DNA of 64,000 bases from Pseudolabrys sp. Root1462 (GCF_001426945.1 NZ_LMFS01000001.1:2193904-2257903), one strand, 5' to 3'; counted from the first letter of the stretch, positions 18,063 through 27,243 are shown. Program-made: numbers and translations. Notes: generated from the sequence alone by a model not told the origin.

Positions 18063-18563
18063 TTACTCCGCCTTCGGCTTCTCCGCTTCGCTCTTCGGCT
18101 CGGGCTTCGCCTCGGATTTGGTATCGGATTTCGTTTCGCTCGCGGCCTCGGACTTCGCGTCCGACTTGGGCTCGGGCTTGTTCTCCGCCTTCGGCTCGGA
18201 TTTGGCGCCGGACTTCCCCTCGTCCGGCTTCTTCTCCGACGGCTTGGCCGCGCGGCGGCTGCTACCGCGCCGGGTGTCCGCGCCCGCCGGCGCATCGCCG
18301 ACCGACTGCAGGTATTTCGCCAGGATGGAGGCGGTCTCGCGGCTGGCCGTGTAATGTTCGCGCAGGAAACCGTCGAGCCCGAACACTCCGCCGCTCTTGC
18401 TGGCGAGCCCCTGCGGGGTCTTGTGACAGAATACGCAATTGGACGCGAAAAGCTGTTGGCCCGATTTGCCCAGATCGAGGTTTTCCTGGGCGCATGCGGG
18501 CGCCGTTATCGCCAGTACGCCAAGGGTCACGCCAAGGCTTAATCCGCGTGTGTAAGACGTCAT
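18063..18563 (-). CDS. Small exported c-type cytochrome with charged C-terminal tail
   Basis: The 166-residue product has a signal peptide ending near AQEN (residue 26) and one haem-attachment motif, CVFCH. After that comes a short region with LDGFLREHYTASRE and LAKYLQSVG, in the style of a monohaem cytochrome c. There is no methionine in the stretch where the sixth haem ligand is expected, apart from the initiator. The last 70 or so residues are a low-complexity chain of lysine, serine, glutamate and proline. The start at 18563 begins the signal peptide; an ATG at 18602 would add 13 arginine-rich residues. It is probably a periplasmic electron carrier, and the partner is unknown. Confidence 0.72.
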   Translation of the reverse strand: MTSYTRGLSLGVTLGVLAITAPACAQENLDLGKSGQQLFASNCVFCHKTPQGLASKSGGVFGLDGFLREHYTASRETASILAKYLQSVGDAPAGADTRRGSSRRAAKPSEKKPDEGKSGAKSEPKAENKPEPKSDAKSEAASETKSDTKSEAKPEPKSEAEKPKAE

Positions 18564-18867
18564 TGCCGCCAATCCTCTTGATCTTCGCTTGATCGCTATC
18601 ACGCCGCCCGCCTTAAGGCGGCACCGTCTACACCCATTCTCGGCTCAAGTCGCCGCCCAGATCGCACCCTCACCACGTCTGGCGTCACCGGCCCGCAACG
18701 GCGGCCGCCCCCGGTCCCATGGGGCTGCCCCCCACCCCGGACAAGGGACGAAATTGCATGCAGCGCCACGATTTGTGGCATTGCTGCGACAAAAAGTCTT
18801 TGGTTGAATAGGTGTCCTGAAACCGGCAACCGACCGGCCGGTTTGAGGTGGGTTCACAACTCGATTG

Positions 18868-20139
18868 ATGGGGCCGCCGATGGACCGGTTGCTTCAGTTT
18901 CTACTGAAATCGTTTATCAGCCGCGGCAATTTTCGGGTCACGACGTCCCGCGGCACGACTTTCACGTTTGGCGACGGCTCCGGGCCGCTGGTAGCGATCC
19001 GGCTGGTCACCCGCGCCGCCGAATGGGGAATCATTCTCGATCCCGAGCTCAAGTTCGGCGAGTCCTACATGGACGGCTCGCTGGTGGTCGAGCAAGGCTC
19101 GATCGCCGACGTCCTGTCGGTGGCCCTCGGCCAGAAAAGCGAGCTGCCGCAATGGGCCCGGCCGCAATTCCTCATCCGCTTCCTGTGGCGCCGCATCCAG
19201 CAGTTCAACCCGCGCAAGCGCGCGCGCAAGAACGTCGCCCATCACTACGATCTCGACGGCCGCCTCTACTCGCTCTTCCTCGACGCCGACCGGCAATACA
19301 GCTGCGCCTATTTCGAGCGGCCGGACCAGTCGCTCGACGACGCCCAGCTCGCCAAGAAGCGTCACCTCGCCTCGAAACTGCGGCTGACGCCCGACAAGAA
19401 GGATGCCCGCATCCTCGACATCGGCTGCGGCTGGGGCGGTCTCGGTCTCTACCTCGCAGAATTTGCCGGCGCTGACGTCACCGGCATCACCCTGTCCGAG
19501 GAACAGCACGCCATCGCCAACGAACGCGCCATGGAGCGCGGCCTGAGCGACCGCGCCCGGTTCCGCCTGCAGGACTACCGCGATCTGCATGACCGGTTCG
19601 ATCGCATTGTCTCGGTCGGCATGTTCGAACATGTCGGCGTCAATCACTTCGAGACCTACTTTAACAAAGCCGCCGAACTCCTGAAGGACGACGGTGTCAT
19701 GGTGCTGCATGCGATTGGCCGCTCGGAGGGTCCGAGCGTCACCAATCCATGGATCGCCAAATACATCTTCCCCGGCGGCTATATCCCGTCGCTGTCGGAG
19801 GTGCTGCCGCGGATCGAGAAATCGGGGCTGCTCGTCACCGACATCGAGATCCTGCGCCTGCATTACGCCGAGACGCTGAAGCACTGGCGCGAGCGCTTCC
19901 TCGCCCACCGCGAGGAGGTCGAGCGCATCTATGACCAGCGCTTTGTCCGGATGTGGGAATTCTACCTGGCCGCTTCCGAGATGTCGTTCCGCGAGCAGAA
20001 CCTGATGGTGTTCCAGATCCAGATGACCAAGCGTCAGGACGTGGTGCCGATCACCCGCGACTACATCGTGCGCGAAGAGCAGCGCTTCAGGGCGCTCGAG
20101 GACAAGCGAATGGCGCCGTTGCGACTCGCCGGCGAGTAG
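18868..20139 (+). CDS. cfa: Cyclopropane-fatty-acyl-phospholipid synthase family protein
   Basis: Members of this family transfer a methylene from SAM to double bonds of membrane phospholipid acyl chains. The 423-residue protein has an N-terminal domain with GESYMDGSL near residue 66, the HHYDLDG and YSCAYF blocks near 125-150, and the SAM-binding motif ILDIGCGWGGLG near 182-193. The conserved SVGMFEHVG and FPGGYIPS segments follow. The ATG at 18868 or the ATG at 18880 (MDRLLQF) may start translation; a TTG at 18865 is less likely. A clear terminator follows at 20166. Specific substrate is not certain. Confidence 0.88.
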   Translation: MGPPMDRLLQFLLKSFISRGNFRVTTSRGTTFTFGDGSGPLVAIRLVTRAAEWGIILDPELKFGESYMDGSLVVEQGSIADVLSVALGQKSELPQWARPQFLIRFLWRRIQQFNPRKRARKNVAHHYDLDGRLYSLFLDADRQYSCAYFERPDQSLDDAQLAKKRHLASKLRLTPDKKDARILDIGCGWGGLGLYLAEFAGADVTGITLSEEQHAIANERAMERGLSDRARFRLQDYRDLHDRFDRIVSVGMFEHVGVNHFETYFNKAAELLKDDGVMVLHAIGRSEGPSVTNPWIAKYIFPGGYIPSLSEVLPRIEKSGLLVTDIEILRLHYAETLKHWRERFLAHREEVERIYDQRFVRMWEFYLAASEMSFREQNLMVFQIQMTKRQDVVPITRDYIVREEQRFRALEDKRMAPLRLAGE

Positions 20140-20165
20140 ACCGAGCGAGATTGGCGAGCAGATTC

Positions 20166-20195
20166 AAGGCCGGCGTCCAAAGCGCCGGCCTTTCT
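20166..20195 (+). terminator. Rho-independent terminator after the cfa-type gene
   Basis: A perfect 10-bp stem (AAGGCCGGCG/CGCCGGCCTT) with a 7-base loop ends in TTTCTC, 26 bases after the stop codon. This is a standard intrinsic terminator shape, although the T-run is short. Confidence 0.7.
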
Positions 20196-20355
20196 CATGA
20201 CGCGTCATCGTCAACACAATTCCAAGGTTCGCTTCCTTTTACCGGTCCGCGCTGTGAACAACGGCTATAAGGCAAACGCGCCATCGCGCCGCCCGAACCG
20301 GCTGGTTAAGCAAGCGTGAACAAAAATCCGCCGCACCCGCGCCGCATCGAACGCC

Positions 20356-21858
20356 ATGGCCCCAGTCGAATCAGTCTTGCGCAAACCGGTCGAGCAACCG
20401 GACCCGCTTTACCGCACTGCACCGCACAACATCGAGGCGGAGCAGGCGCTGTTGGGCGCTATCCTGATCAATAACGAAGCCTTCTACCGGGTCTCGGACT
20501 TCCTGAAGGCCGAACACTTCTTCGAGCCGATCCACAGCCAGATTTTCCAGATCACCGGCGACTTGATCCGCGCCGGCAAGGTGGCGACGCCGGTAACCGC
20601 CAAGACCTTCCTCGACGCCTCGATCAACGTCGCCGGCATGACGCTCAGCCAGTATCTGGCGCGGCTGGCCGCGGAAGCGACCACCATCATCAACGCCGAG
20701 GATTACGGCCGCACCATCTACGACCTGTCGATCCGCCGCGACCTGATCAGGGTCGGCGAGGACATGGTCAATGTCGCCTATGACGCGCCGGTCGATTTCG
20801 CGCCGCGCGCGCAGATCGAAGACGCCGAGCGCAAGCTGTTCGAACTCGCCGAGGTCGGCCGCTACGACGGCGGCTTCCAGCGCTTCGGTCAGGCGCTGAC
20901 CACCGCGGTCGATATGGCGGCGCATGCCTATCAGCGCGACGGCAAACTGTCCGGCATCGCCACCGGTCTGGCCGATCTCGACCGCATGATGGGCGGCCTG
21001 CAGCCCTCCGACTTGATCGTGCTCGCCGGCCGTCCCGGTATGGGCAAGTCGTCGCTCGCCACCAATATCGGCTACAACATCGCCAAGGCCTATGTCGGCG
21101 AGGTCAAGCCCGACGGCACGATGAAGGCCGTCAATGGCGGCATCGTCGGCTTCTTCTCGCTGGAAATGTCGGCCGAACAGCTCGCCACCCGTATCATCGC
21201 CGAGCAGACCGGCATTCCGTCGAACCAGATCCGCCGCGGTTCCATCGGCGAAGCCGACTTCGAGCGCATCAAGGATGCCTCGATCGAGATGCAGAACATT
21301 CCGTTCTTCATCGATGAGACCGGCGGCCTGTCAATCGCGCAACTGTCGGCGCGGGCGCGCCGTCTCAAGCGCCAGCGCGGCCTCGATCTGCTGATCATCG
21401 ACTATCTTCAACTCCTCACCGGCTCATCGAAGCGCTCGTCCGAGAACCGCGTGCAGGAAATCACCGAGATCACCACCAAGCTCAAGGCGCTGGCCAAGGA
21501 ATTGCAGGTCCCGGTGATGGCGCTGTCGCAGTTGTCGCGTCAGGTTGAAAGCCGCGAAGACAAGCGCCCGCAGCTCTCGGACTTGCGTGAATCGGGCTCG
21601 ATCGAGCAGGACGCCGACGTCGTGATGTTCGTCTATCGCGAAGAATATTATCACGTCATGCGCAAGCCGCTCGAAAGCGACCGCGAGAAGTTCGCCGCCT
21701 GGATGGCCGAAGGCGACAAGGTCGGCGGCAAGGCCGAGTGCATCATCGGCAAGCAGCGCCACGGCCCGACCGGCACGGTCGAACTCGGCTTCGACGGCGC
21801 CATCACCAAGTTCTTCTCCCTCGCCCCGGCCGATCATCTGCCCGAGCGGATGGAGTAA
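20356..21858 (+). CDS. dnaB: Replicative DNA helicase DnaB
   Basis: DnaB is the hexameric 5'-3' helicase that drives replication forks. The 500-residue protein has the N-terminal primase-interacting domain (PHNIEAEQALLGAIL), the Walker A loop GRPGMGKSS near residue 226, and the Walker B segment LLIIDYLQLL near 345. The DnaB blocks FFSLEMSAEQLATR and LSDLRESGSIEQDADVV are also present. An insertion of about 15 residues (YVGEVKPDGTMKAVNGG) lies between Walker A and the next strand, and no intein signature is seen. The gene follows rplI in many Rhizobiales; here the cytochrome and cfa genes intervene. Confidence 0.96.
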   Translation: MAPVESVLRKPVEQPDPLYRTAPHNIEAEQALLGAILINNEAFYRVSDFLKAEHFFEPIHSQIFQITGDLIRAGKVATPVTAKTFLDASINVAGMTLSQYLARLAAEATTIINAEDYGRTIYDLSIRRDLIRVGEDMVNVAYDAPVDFAPRAQIEDAERKLFELAEVGRYDGGFQRFGQALTTAVDMAAHAYQRDGKLSGIATGLADLDRMMGGLQPSDLIVLAGRPGMGKSSLATNIGYNIAKAYVGEVKPDGTMKAVNGGIVGFFSLEMSAEQLATRIIAEQTGIPSNQIRRGSIGEADFERIKDASIEMQNIPFFIDETGGLSIAQLSARARRLKRQRGLDLLIIDYLQLLTGSSKRSSENRVQEITEITTKLKALAKELQVPVMALSQLSRQVESREDKRPQLSDLRESGSIEQDADVVMFVYREEYYHVMRKPLESDREKFAAWMAEGDKVGGKAECIIGKQRHGPTGTVELGFDGAITKFFSLAPADHLPERME

Positions 21859-21885
21859 GCGAAGGCGCCGTAACAGACTCCGTTC

Positions 21886-21905
21886 GTTCCCGCGAAAGCG
21901 GGAAC
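21886..21905. repeat. Short palindrome with GAAA loop
   Basis: GTTCCCGC and GCGGGAAC flank GAAA in the gap between dnaB and the GMC gene. This belongs to the common class of dispersed hairpins in Rhizobiales intergenic DNA. It differs from the CATTCCGGG repeat that follows at 22018. Confidence 0.55.
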
Positions 21906-22017
21906 CCAGGGGCGACATCGTTGACCTTGCGCGTTTGGTTCTAGGTCACCGCGTTCGCGGGGACGAACGGCGATTGAACGCGGGCCCGAAATCCGTAACC
22001 CCAAGCCCTTCGCGTCT

Positions 22018-22058
22018 GGATTCCGGCCCGGCGCGTTAAACGCGCGTCCCGGAATGAC
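22018..22058. repeat. Dispersed palindromic repeat (CATTCCGGG family)
   Basis: The block reads GGATTCCGG, a GGCGCGTTAAACGCGC stem, then CCCGGAATGAC. It is the same palindrome type as at 16097, 33809 and 37884, here in a single hairpin unit. Confidence 0.6.
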
Positions 22059-22133
22059 GGCGTGAGCATCACCCTTCCCCACGCCGCCGCCGGGCGCTAG
22101 GCTTCCGCGCAATAAAAAGCCTGCGGGACGGAA

Positions 22134-23765
22134 ATGGACACTTTCGATTACGTGATTGTCGGCGCCGGTTCCGCCGGCAGCGTGCTTGCCAACCGGCTGA
22201 GCGAAGACCGCAACGTCACGATCTGCGTGCTCGAGGCCGGCCCCGCCGACTGGCACCCCTACATCCATCTGCCCGCCGGCTTCATCAAGACGTTTTATAA
22301 TAAAAGCATCAACTGGTGCTATTCGCAGGAGCCCGGCGAATACACCAATGGCCGGCGCATCTTCTCGCCGCGCGGCAAGACACTCGGCGGCTCGTCCTCG
22401 ATCAACGGCCACATCTATAACCGCGGCCAGCGGAGCGACTTCGACACCTGGGCGCAATACGGCAACAGCGGCTGGGGCTATGCCGACGTCCTGCCCTACT
22501 TCAAGCGTATGGAGCGGCGCATCGGCGACGGCGACGCCACCTTCCGCGGCCGCGACGGCGAACTGACCGTCACCGACATCGACTGGCGCGATCCGCTCTG
22601 CGAAGCCTTCATCGAAGGCGCGGTGAGCCTCGGCATTCCACGCAATCCCGATTACAACGGCACAACGCAGGAAGGCGTCGCCTACGCGCAGCGCACCATT
22701 CATAACGGCCGCCGCATCAGCGCCGCCACCGCCTTCCTGCATCCGGCGGTGAAGCGCGGCAACGTCACCGTGCGCACGCATGCGCACGCCACCGCAATCA
22801 CCTTCGACGGCAAACGCGCCACCGGCGTTCGCTATTCCATTGGAGGCCGCGGCGGCGAAGCCATGGAAGTGCGCGCCCGCAAGGAAGTCATCCTGTCGGG
22901 CGGCACCTATAACTCGCCGCAGTTGCTGCAACTGTCCGGCATCGGTCCGGCCGCCTTGTTGCAGGCGCACGGCATCGCGGTGCTGCACGACCTGCCCGGC
23001 GTCGGCGAAGGCTTACAGGATCATTACGCGCCGCGCTCGGTCGCGCGGGTCAAGAACGTCAAGACCATCAACGAACGCGCGCGCGGCCTTAATCTGGCGA
23101 TGGAGGCCTTGCGCTGGGCGACAACGCGGCGCGGCATTCTCGCACTGTCGCCGACTTTGGTTTATTGCTTCTGGCATTCCGGCGAGACCGCCGAAAGTTC
23201 GGACCTGCAACTCACCTTCACGCCGGCGAGTTACATGGAGGGCGAGCAAGGCAAGCTCGAGCGCGAACCCGGCGTCTCGGTCGCCGCCTGGCAGCAGCGG
23301 CCCGAAGCGCGCGGCTATGTGCGCGTGCGCTCCAGCGATCCATTCGAACCGCCAATCATCCAGACCAACTATCTCGGCCACGAGCTCGATCGCCGCGTCA
23401 CCATCGCTGGCATGAAGCTGGCGCGCCGCCTGCTCTCTTCCGAGCCGATGAAAGCCTATTACGACTACGAGGAATTCCCGGGGCCGAAGGTGCAGAGCGA
23501 CGACGAATTCCTGCACGCGGCGACGCAGCGCGCGCAGACCACCTTCCATCCCGGCTGCACCTGCCGCATGGGCCCCGCGACCGACAGGATGGCAGTGGTC
23601 GACGACCAGCTTCGCGTCCACGGGCTCGAGGCGCTGCGCGTCGTCGATGCCTCGATCATGCCGCGCATGATCTCGGCCAACCTCAACGCCTCGACCTTGA
23701 TGATCGCCGACAAGGCCTCCGACATGGTGCGCGGCCGCGCCGCGCCCGAAGCCGCCCGGATATGA
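22134..23765 (+). CDS. GMC family FAD-dependent alcohol/choline-type oxidoreductase
   Basis: This 543-residue flavoenzyme oxidises an unknown alcohol. It has the FAD dinucleotide fold at the start (DYVIVGAGSAGSVLANRL), GMC signature 1 (GKTLGGSSSINGHIYNRG near residue 82), signature 2 (LSGGTYNSPQLLQLSGIG near 260), and the catalytic histidine in FHPGCTCRMG near 475. The family ending VDASIMPRMISANLNAS is present. It resembles choline dehydrogenase (BetA) and PEG/alkanol dehydrogenases, but the substrate cannot be read from sequence. There is no betB or betI nearby, which argues against a choline operon. A convergent cupin gene lies five bases beyond its stop. Confidence 0.88.
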   Translation: MDTFDYVIVGAGSAGSVLANRLSEDRNVTICVLEAGPADWHPYIHLPAGFIKTFYNKSINWCYSQEPGEYTNGRRIFSPRGKTLGGSSSINGHIYNRGQRSDFDTWAQYGNSGWGYADVLPYFKRMERRIGDGDATFRGRDGELTVTDIDWRDPLCEAFIEGAVSLGIPRNPDYNGTTQEGVAYAQRTIHNGRRISAATAFLHPAVKRGNVTVRTHAHATAITFDGKRATGVRYSIGGRGGEAMEVRARKEVILSGGTYNSPQLLQLSGIGPAALLQAHGIAVLHDLPGVGEGLQDHYAPRSVARVKNVKTINERARGLNLAMEALRWATTRRGILALSPTLVYCFWHSGETAESSDLQLTFTPASYMEGEQGKLEREPGVSVAAWQQRPEARGYVRVRSSDPFEPPIIQTNYLGHELDRRVTIAGMKLARRLLSSEPMKAYYDYEEFPGPKVQSDDEFLHAATQRAQTTFHPGCTCRMGPATDRMAVVDDQLRVHGLEALRVVDASIMPRMISANLNASTLMIADKASDMVRGRAAPEAARI

Positions 23766-23770
23766 GCCGA

Positions 23771-24190
23771 TCAGGCGCGGCGATAACCGGCGAGCGAAGC
23801 ATCGTCGACATCGGGTAGATTGACGATGATGTTTTCCGGCGTGCGGCAGGCCAGCCACCACAACTCCTGGGTCCTGCTCATGTTGGCTTCGAGGTGCGGC
23901 AGATACGGCGGCACGAACATGAAGTCGCCTTCCGACAGGTCGATGTAGTCCTTGAAGCCCTCGCCGAAATAAATGCGGGCGCAGCCGGACAGCACATAGG
24001 CTCCGGTTTCCGCTTCGCCATGATGATGCGGCAGCGACCGGAAGCCAGGCGGATTGCTCGCCTTGCCGAACCAGAGCCGGGTCGCCGGCGTATGCTGCGG
24101 GCCGACCCCGGTGACCAGCGTCAGGCCGCCGGACTGTCCGGTGTTGGAATTCTCAGCGCCCTTGCGCGTCACGATTGGCCGCACGCTCAT
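23771..24190 (-). CDS. Cupin domain protein
   Basis: The 139-residue protein is a single small cupin barrel. The two cupin motifs are visible: a first with HHHGEAETGAYVLSG (three histidines and a glutamate as likely metal ligands near residues 60-65) and a second with GDFMFVPPYLPHLEAN. It therefore probably binds a metal and may be an enzyme or a ligand-binding protein. The ATG at 24190 starts MSVRPIVTRKG; an upstream frame extension is proline/arginine-rich. It is convergent with the GMC oxidoreductase and divergent from alr. Confidence 0.82.
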   Translation of the reverse strand: MSVRPIVTRKGAENSNTGQSGGLTLVTGVGPQHTPATRLWFGKASNPPGFRSLPHHHGEAETGAYVLSGCARIYFGEGFKDYIDLSEGDFMFVPPYLPHLEANMSRTQELWWLACRTPENIIVNLPDVDDASLAGYRRA

Positions 24191-24267
24191 TCCCTGTCTC
24201 CTCGCCGGTGGAACAGGGCCTTGATACCACATGGACGGACCCCGCCGGCGGCGCTAAACCGTCAGGC

Positions 24268-25470
24268 ATGGCCAAGATCGACCAGAAGTTCGAACCCATC
24301 ACAGCCGCCGAAGAAGCCGCCGCAGCGGTCCCTGCCCCCGGCGTCGTCGCCACCGACGGCCCCTCGGCCGATCAGGCCGGCGGCACGCTGACGATCGACC
24401 TTGGCGCGCTCGTCGCCAACTGGCAGTCGCTCGGCCGCCGGGTCATGCCGGCGGAATGTGCTGCGGTGGTGAAAGCCAACGCCTACGGCCTCGGCATCGA
24501 GCAGGTCGTACCGGCTCTCGCCAGGGCGGGCTGCAAGACTTTCTTCGTCGCCGATCTCAGCGAAGCCCGCCGCGTCCGCGCCGTAGCGCCCGACGCCGCC
24601 ATCTATGTGCTGAGCGGCATGTTGCCGAACACCGGGCCCGCCTTCGCCGATATCAAGGCACGGCCGGTGATCAATTCGACGGTCGAACTTGCCGAGTGGG
24701 ATGCCTTCGTCGCCGCCTCCGGCTCGCGCGGCGGCGCCGCGCTGCATGTCGATACCGGCATGAACCGGCTCGGCGTGTCGATCAATGACGCGGCCGCGCT
24801 GGCGCCGCGCATCCGCGCCGAGAACCACGGCATTCATTTGCTGATGAGCCACTTCGCCTGCGCCGACGAGCCGGAGCATCCACTCAACGACAGGCAGATC
24901 AAACTGTTTCGCGAAGTGCGCCTCCTCTATCGCGGCATTCCGTCGTCGCTGGCGAATTCGTCCGGCATCTTCCTGAGCGATGCCGCGCATTGCGATGTCG
25001 TCCGCCCTGGTGTGGCGCTCTATGGCGTCAATCCGACGCCGGGCAAGCAGAACCCGATGCAGCCGGTCGTCGGCCTCAAGGCGCGCGTCGTGCAGGTGCG
25101 TCACGTGACGCGCGGCGAGACGGTCGGTTACAGCGGCACCTGGACGGCGCGGCGCGCGGCACGCATCGCCGTGGTCGCCGCCGGTTATGCAGATGGATAT
25201 TTGCGCGCTTCCGGCTCGACCGACGAAGTGCCCGGTGGCGCAGCGATCGTGGCCGGCAAGCGTTGTGCGTTGGCCGGGCGCGTCTCGATGGACCTCTCGA
25301 CTGTCGACGTCTCCGAACTGGCGGAAGGCGCGGTGCGCCGCGGCGACATGGTCACTTTGATCGGCGACGACCTCACCTTGGACGAAGTCGCTCGCGGCGC
25401 CGGCACCATCGCCTATGAGCTGCTGACCGGGCTGGGCAAGCGGTTTCACCGGGTCTACGTCAAGGACTGA
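24268..25470 (+). CDS. alr: Alanine racemase
   Basis: This PLP enzyme interconverts L- and D-alanine for peptidoglycan. The 400-residue product has a variable leader of about 35 residues, then TIDLGALVANW and the PLP lysine in VVKANAYGLG (residue 69). HVDTGMNRLG, the cofactor region and the catalytic tyrosine in VGYSGTW follow, and the family block GRVSMDLSTVDV is present near 345. I chose the ATG at 24268; an upstream in-frame ATG at 24175 overlaps the divergent cupin gene. It lies before radA, as in related genomes. Confidence 0.94.
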   Translation: MAKIDQKFEPITAAEEAAAAVPAPGVVATDGPSADQAGGTLTIDLGALVANWQSLGRRVMPAECAAVVKANAYGLGIEQVVPALARAGCKTFFVADLSEARRVRAVAPDAAIYVLSGMLPNTGPAFADIKARPVINSTVELAEWDAFVAASGSRGGAALHVDTGMNRLGVSINDAAALAPRIRAENHGIHLLMSHFACADEPEHPLNDRQIKLFREVRLLYRGIPSSLANSSGIFLSDAAHCDVVRPGVALYGVNPTPGKQNPMQPVVGLKARVVQVRHVTRGETVGYSGTWTARRAARIAVVAAGYADGYLRASGSTDEVPGGAAIVAGKRCALAGRVSMDLSTVDVSELAEGAVRRGDMVTLIGDDLTLDEVARGAGTIAYELLTGLGKRFHRVYVKD

Positions 25471-25535
25471 CCTGTCCCCCTGCTCCGGTCGAAAGCCGCG
25501 CTCCGGATGGCAGGCTTGGCACTTCGTTTACGAAT

Positions 25536-25550
25536 GTTCTTGTACTGTTC
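25536..25550 (+). promoter_or_regulatory. Putative LexA (SOS) box ahead of radA
   Basis: The direct repeat GTTC-TTGTACT-GTTC has exactly the seven-base spacing of the LexA operator known from alphaproteobacteria (GTTC-N7-GTTC). It ends 50 bases before the radA start, in intergenic DNA. Damage-inducible expression of radA is therefore a reasonable inference. Confidence 0.6.
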
Positions 25551-25599
25551 TCATGGCCGCCCTAGCCTGGGGCGGACCATTTCGGGGACGATTCTCGCC

Positions 25600-27006
25600 A
25601 TGTCGAAGCGCAGCCTTGCCTTTATCTGCCAGAACTGCGGCGCGGCGGCGCCGCGCTGGCAAGGCAAGTGCGAGGCCTGCGGCGAGTGGAATTCCCTGGC
25701 CGAAGAAGGTGGGGATCGCCCCGCCGGGCCACGCAAACCCGGTAAGGGCCGGCTGTTCAAGCTCGAGCCGCTGACCGGCGAAGCCAAGGACGCACCGCGT
25801 CTGGCGTCCGGGGTCAATGAACTCGACCGCGTTACCGGCGGCGGTTTTGTCCGCGGCTCGGTCATCCTGATGGCGGGCGATCCCGGCATCGGTAAATCGA
25901 CGCTGCTCATCCAGGCGAGCGCGGCCCTTGCCCGCGCCGGCCATCGCGCCGTCTATATCTCCGGCGAAGAAGCCGCCGCCCAGGTACGGCTCCGCGCCGA
26001 GCGCCTGGGATTGTCCGATGCCCCGGTCGAACTGGCGTCGGAGACCTCGGTCGAGGACATCATCGCCACCTTGTCCGAAGGCAAGGTGCCGCGGCTGATC
26101 ATCATCGACTCGATCCAGACCATGTGGACCGACGCCGTGGAAAGCGCGCCCGGCACCGTCACCCAGGTGCGTGGCGCAGCGCAGACTTTGATCCGCTTTG
26201 CCAAGCGCTCCGGCGCTGCGGTGATCCTGGTTGGCCATGTCACCAAAGATGGCCAGATCGCGGGCCCGCGCGTCGTCGAGCACATGGTCGATGCCGTCTT
26301 GTCCTTCGAAGGCGAAGGCTCGCACCAGTTCCGCATCCTGCGGGCGGTGAAGAACCGTTTCGGTCCGACCGACGAGATCGGCGTGTTCGAGATGACCGGG
26401 TCGGGCCTGCGCGAGGTATCGAACCCGTCGGAACTGTTCCTGTCCGAGCGCGATCTCGGCTCGCCCGGCACCGCCGTCTTTGCCGGCATGGAGGGAACGC
26501 GGCCGCTGCTGGTCGAAATTCAGGCGCTGGTCGCGCCGACGTCTCTGGGAACGCCAAGACGGGCCGTGGTCGGCTGGGATTCGAGCCGCCTGGCCATGGT
26601 TCTGGCGGTGCTGGAAGCGCATTGCGGCGTCAAATTGGGCGGCTACGACGTCTATCTCAATGTCGCCGGCGGCATGCGCATCAATGAACCGGCGGCCGAC
26701 CTTGCCGCCGCAGCGGCCCTCATTTCATCGCTGGCGAATTCTCCGCTGCCGGCCGATGCCGTCTATTTCGGGGAGGTGTCGCTGTCCGGGGCGATCCGCC
26801 CGGTCAGCCGCAGCCCGGCGCGGCTCAAGGAAGCGGCCAAGCTCGGCTTTGTCCGCGTCGTGATGCCGGACGCGGTCCGCGGCGAGAGCGGCGACCCGGC
26901 GCTGAAGATTTCGGGCGTCGGCGCCCTTGCCAGCCTGGTTGCGGATATTGCCGCATTGGGGAAGCCCCGCCCGGTCGCGCAGCAGCCGCGGTCAAAAGAC
27001 GGGTGA
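25600..27006 (+). CDS. radA: DNA repair protein RadA
   Basis: RadA is a RecA-like, DnaB-like helicase that processes recombination intermediates by branch migration. The 468-residue protein begins with a four-cysteine zinc finger (CQNCGAAAPRWQGKCEACGEW, residues 10-30). The Walker A motif GDPGIGKST is near 94, the RadA-specific KNRFG motif near 251, and a C-terminal Lon-like domain from about 285. The start at 25600 places the zinc finger at the usual position; an earlier in-frame ATG at 25507 would span the candidate SOS box. Upstream is alr, and cvpA-purF follow after 237 bases. Confidence 0.95.
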   Translation: MSKRSLAFICQNCGAAAPRWQGKCEACGEWNSLAEEGGDRPAGPRKPGKGRLFKLEPLTGEAKDAPRLASGVNELDRVTGGGFVRGSVILMAGDPGIGKSTLLIQASAALARAGHRAVYISGEEAAAQVRLRAERLGLSDAPVELASETSVEDIIATLSEGKVPRLIIIDSIQTMWTDAVESAPGTVTQVRGAAQTLIRFAKRSGAAVILVGHVTKDGQIAGPRVVEHMVDAVLSFEGEGSHQFRILRAVKNRFGPTDEIGVFEMTGSGLREVSNPSELFLSERDLGSPGTAVFAGMEGTRPLLVEIQALVAPTSLGTPRRAVVGWDSSRLAMVLAVLEAHCGVKLGGYDVYLNVAGGMRINEPAADLAAAAALISSLANSPLPADAVYFGEVSLSGAIRPVSRSPARLKEAAKLGFVRVVMPDAVRGESGDPALKISGVGALASLVADIAALGKPRPVAQQPRSKDG

Positions 27007-27243
27007 CGGCGCGGTATCGCCCCGCTATAGAGGGCGCGCTTCCCGCCGCCAGGGTGCCTTCCCGGCTCGTGGCTGTGGGCAAAAACGAGCCTGACCTAAA
27101 GCACTTAAGGCCGATGTTGACGCCCTGCCCGTAAGCCGCCAAGACGGCTTTGGGAAACAAGGGCTTTGGATTCGCCGTGCCGGCCGCTTCGTGGGCAGGT
27201 GCCGCGCCGATGCCGTTTCGCGGAGCGCTTGGAAAAGCCTGGC

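Noticed and set aside
20140-20355. tRNA or small RNA gene between cfa and dnaB
   Set aside because: No cloverleaf or T-loop sequence was seen; only the terminator hairpin at 20166 is supported.
22134-24190. Choline-glycine betaine operon (betA with partners)
   Set aside because: The GMC enzyme is alone with a cupin gene; there is no betaine aldehyde dehydrogenase, BetI regulator or transporter.
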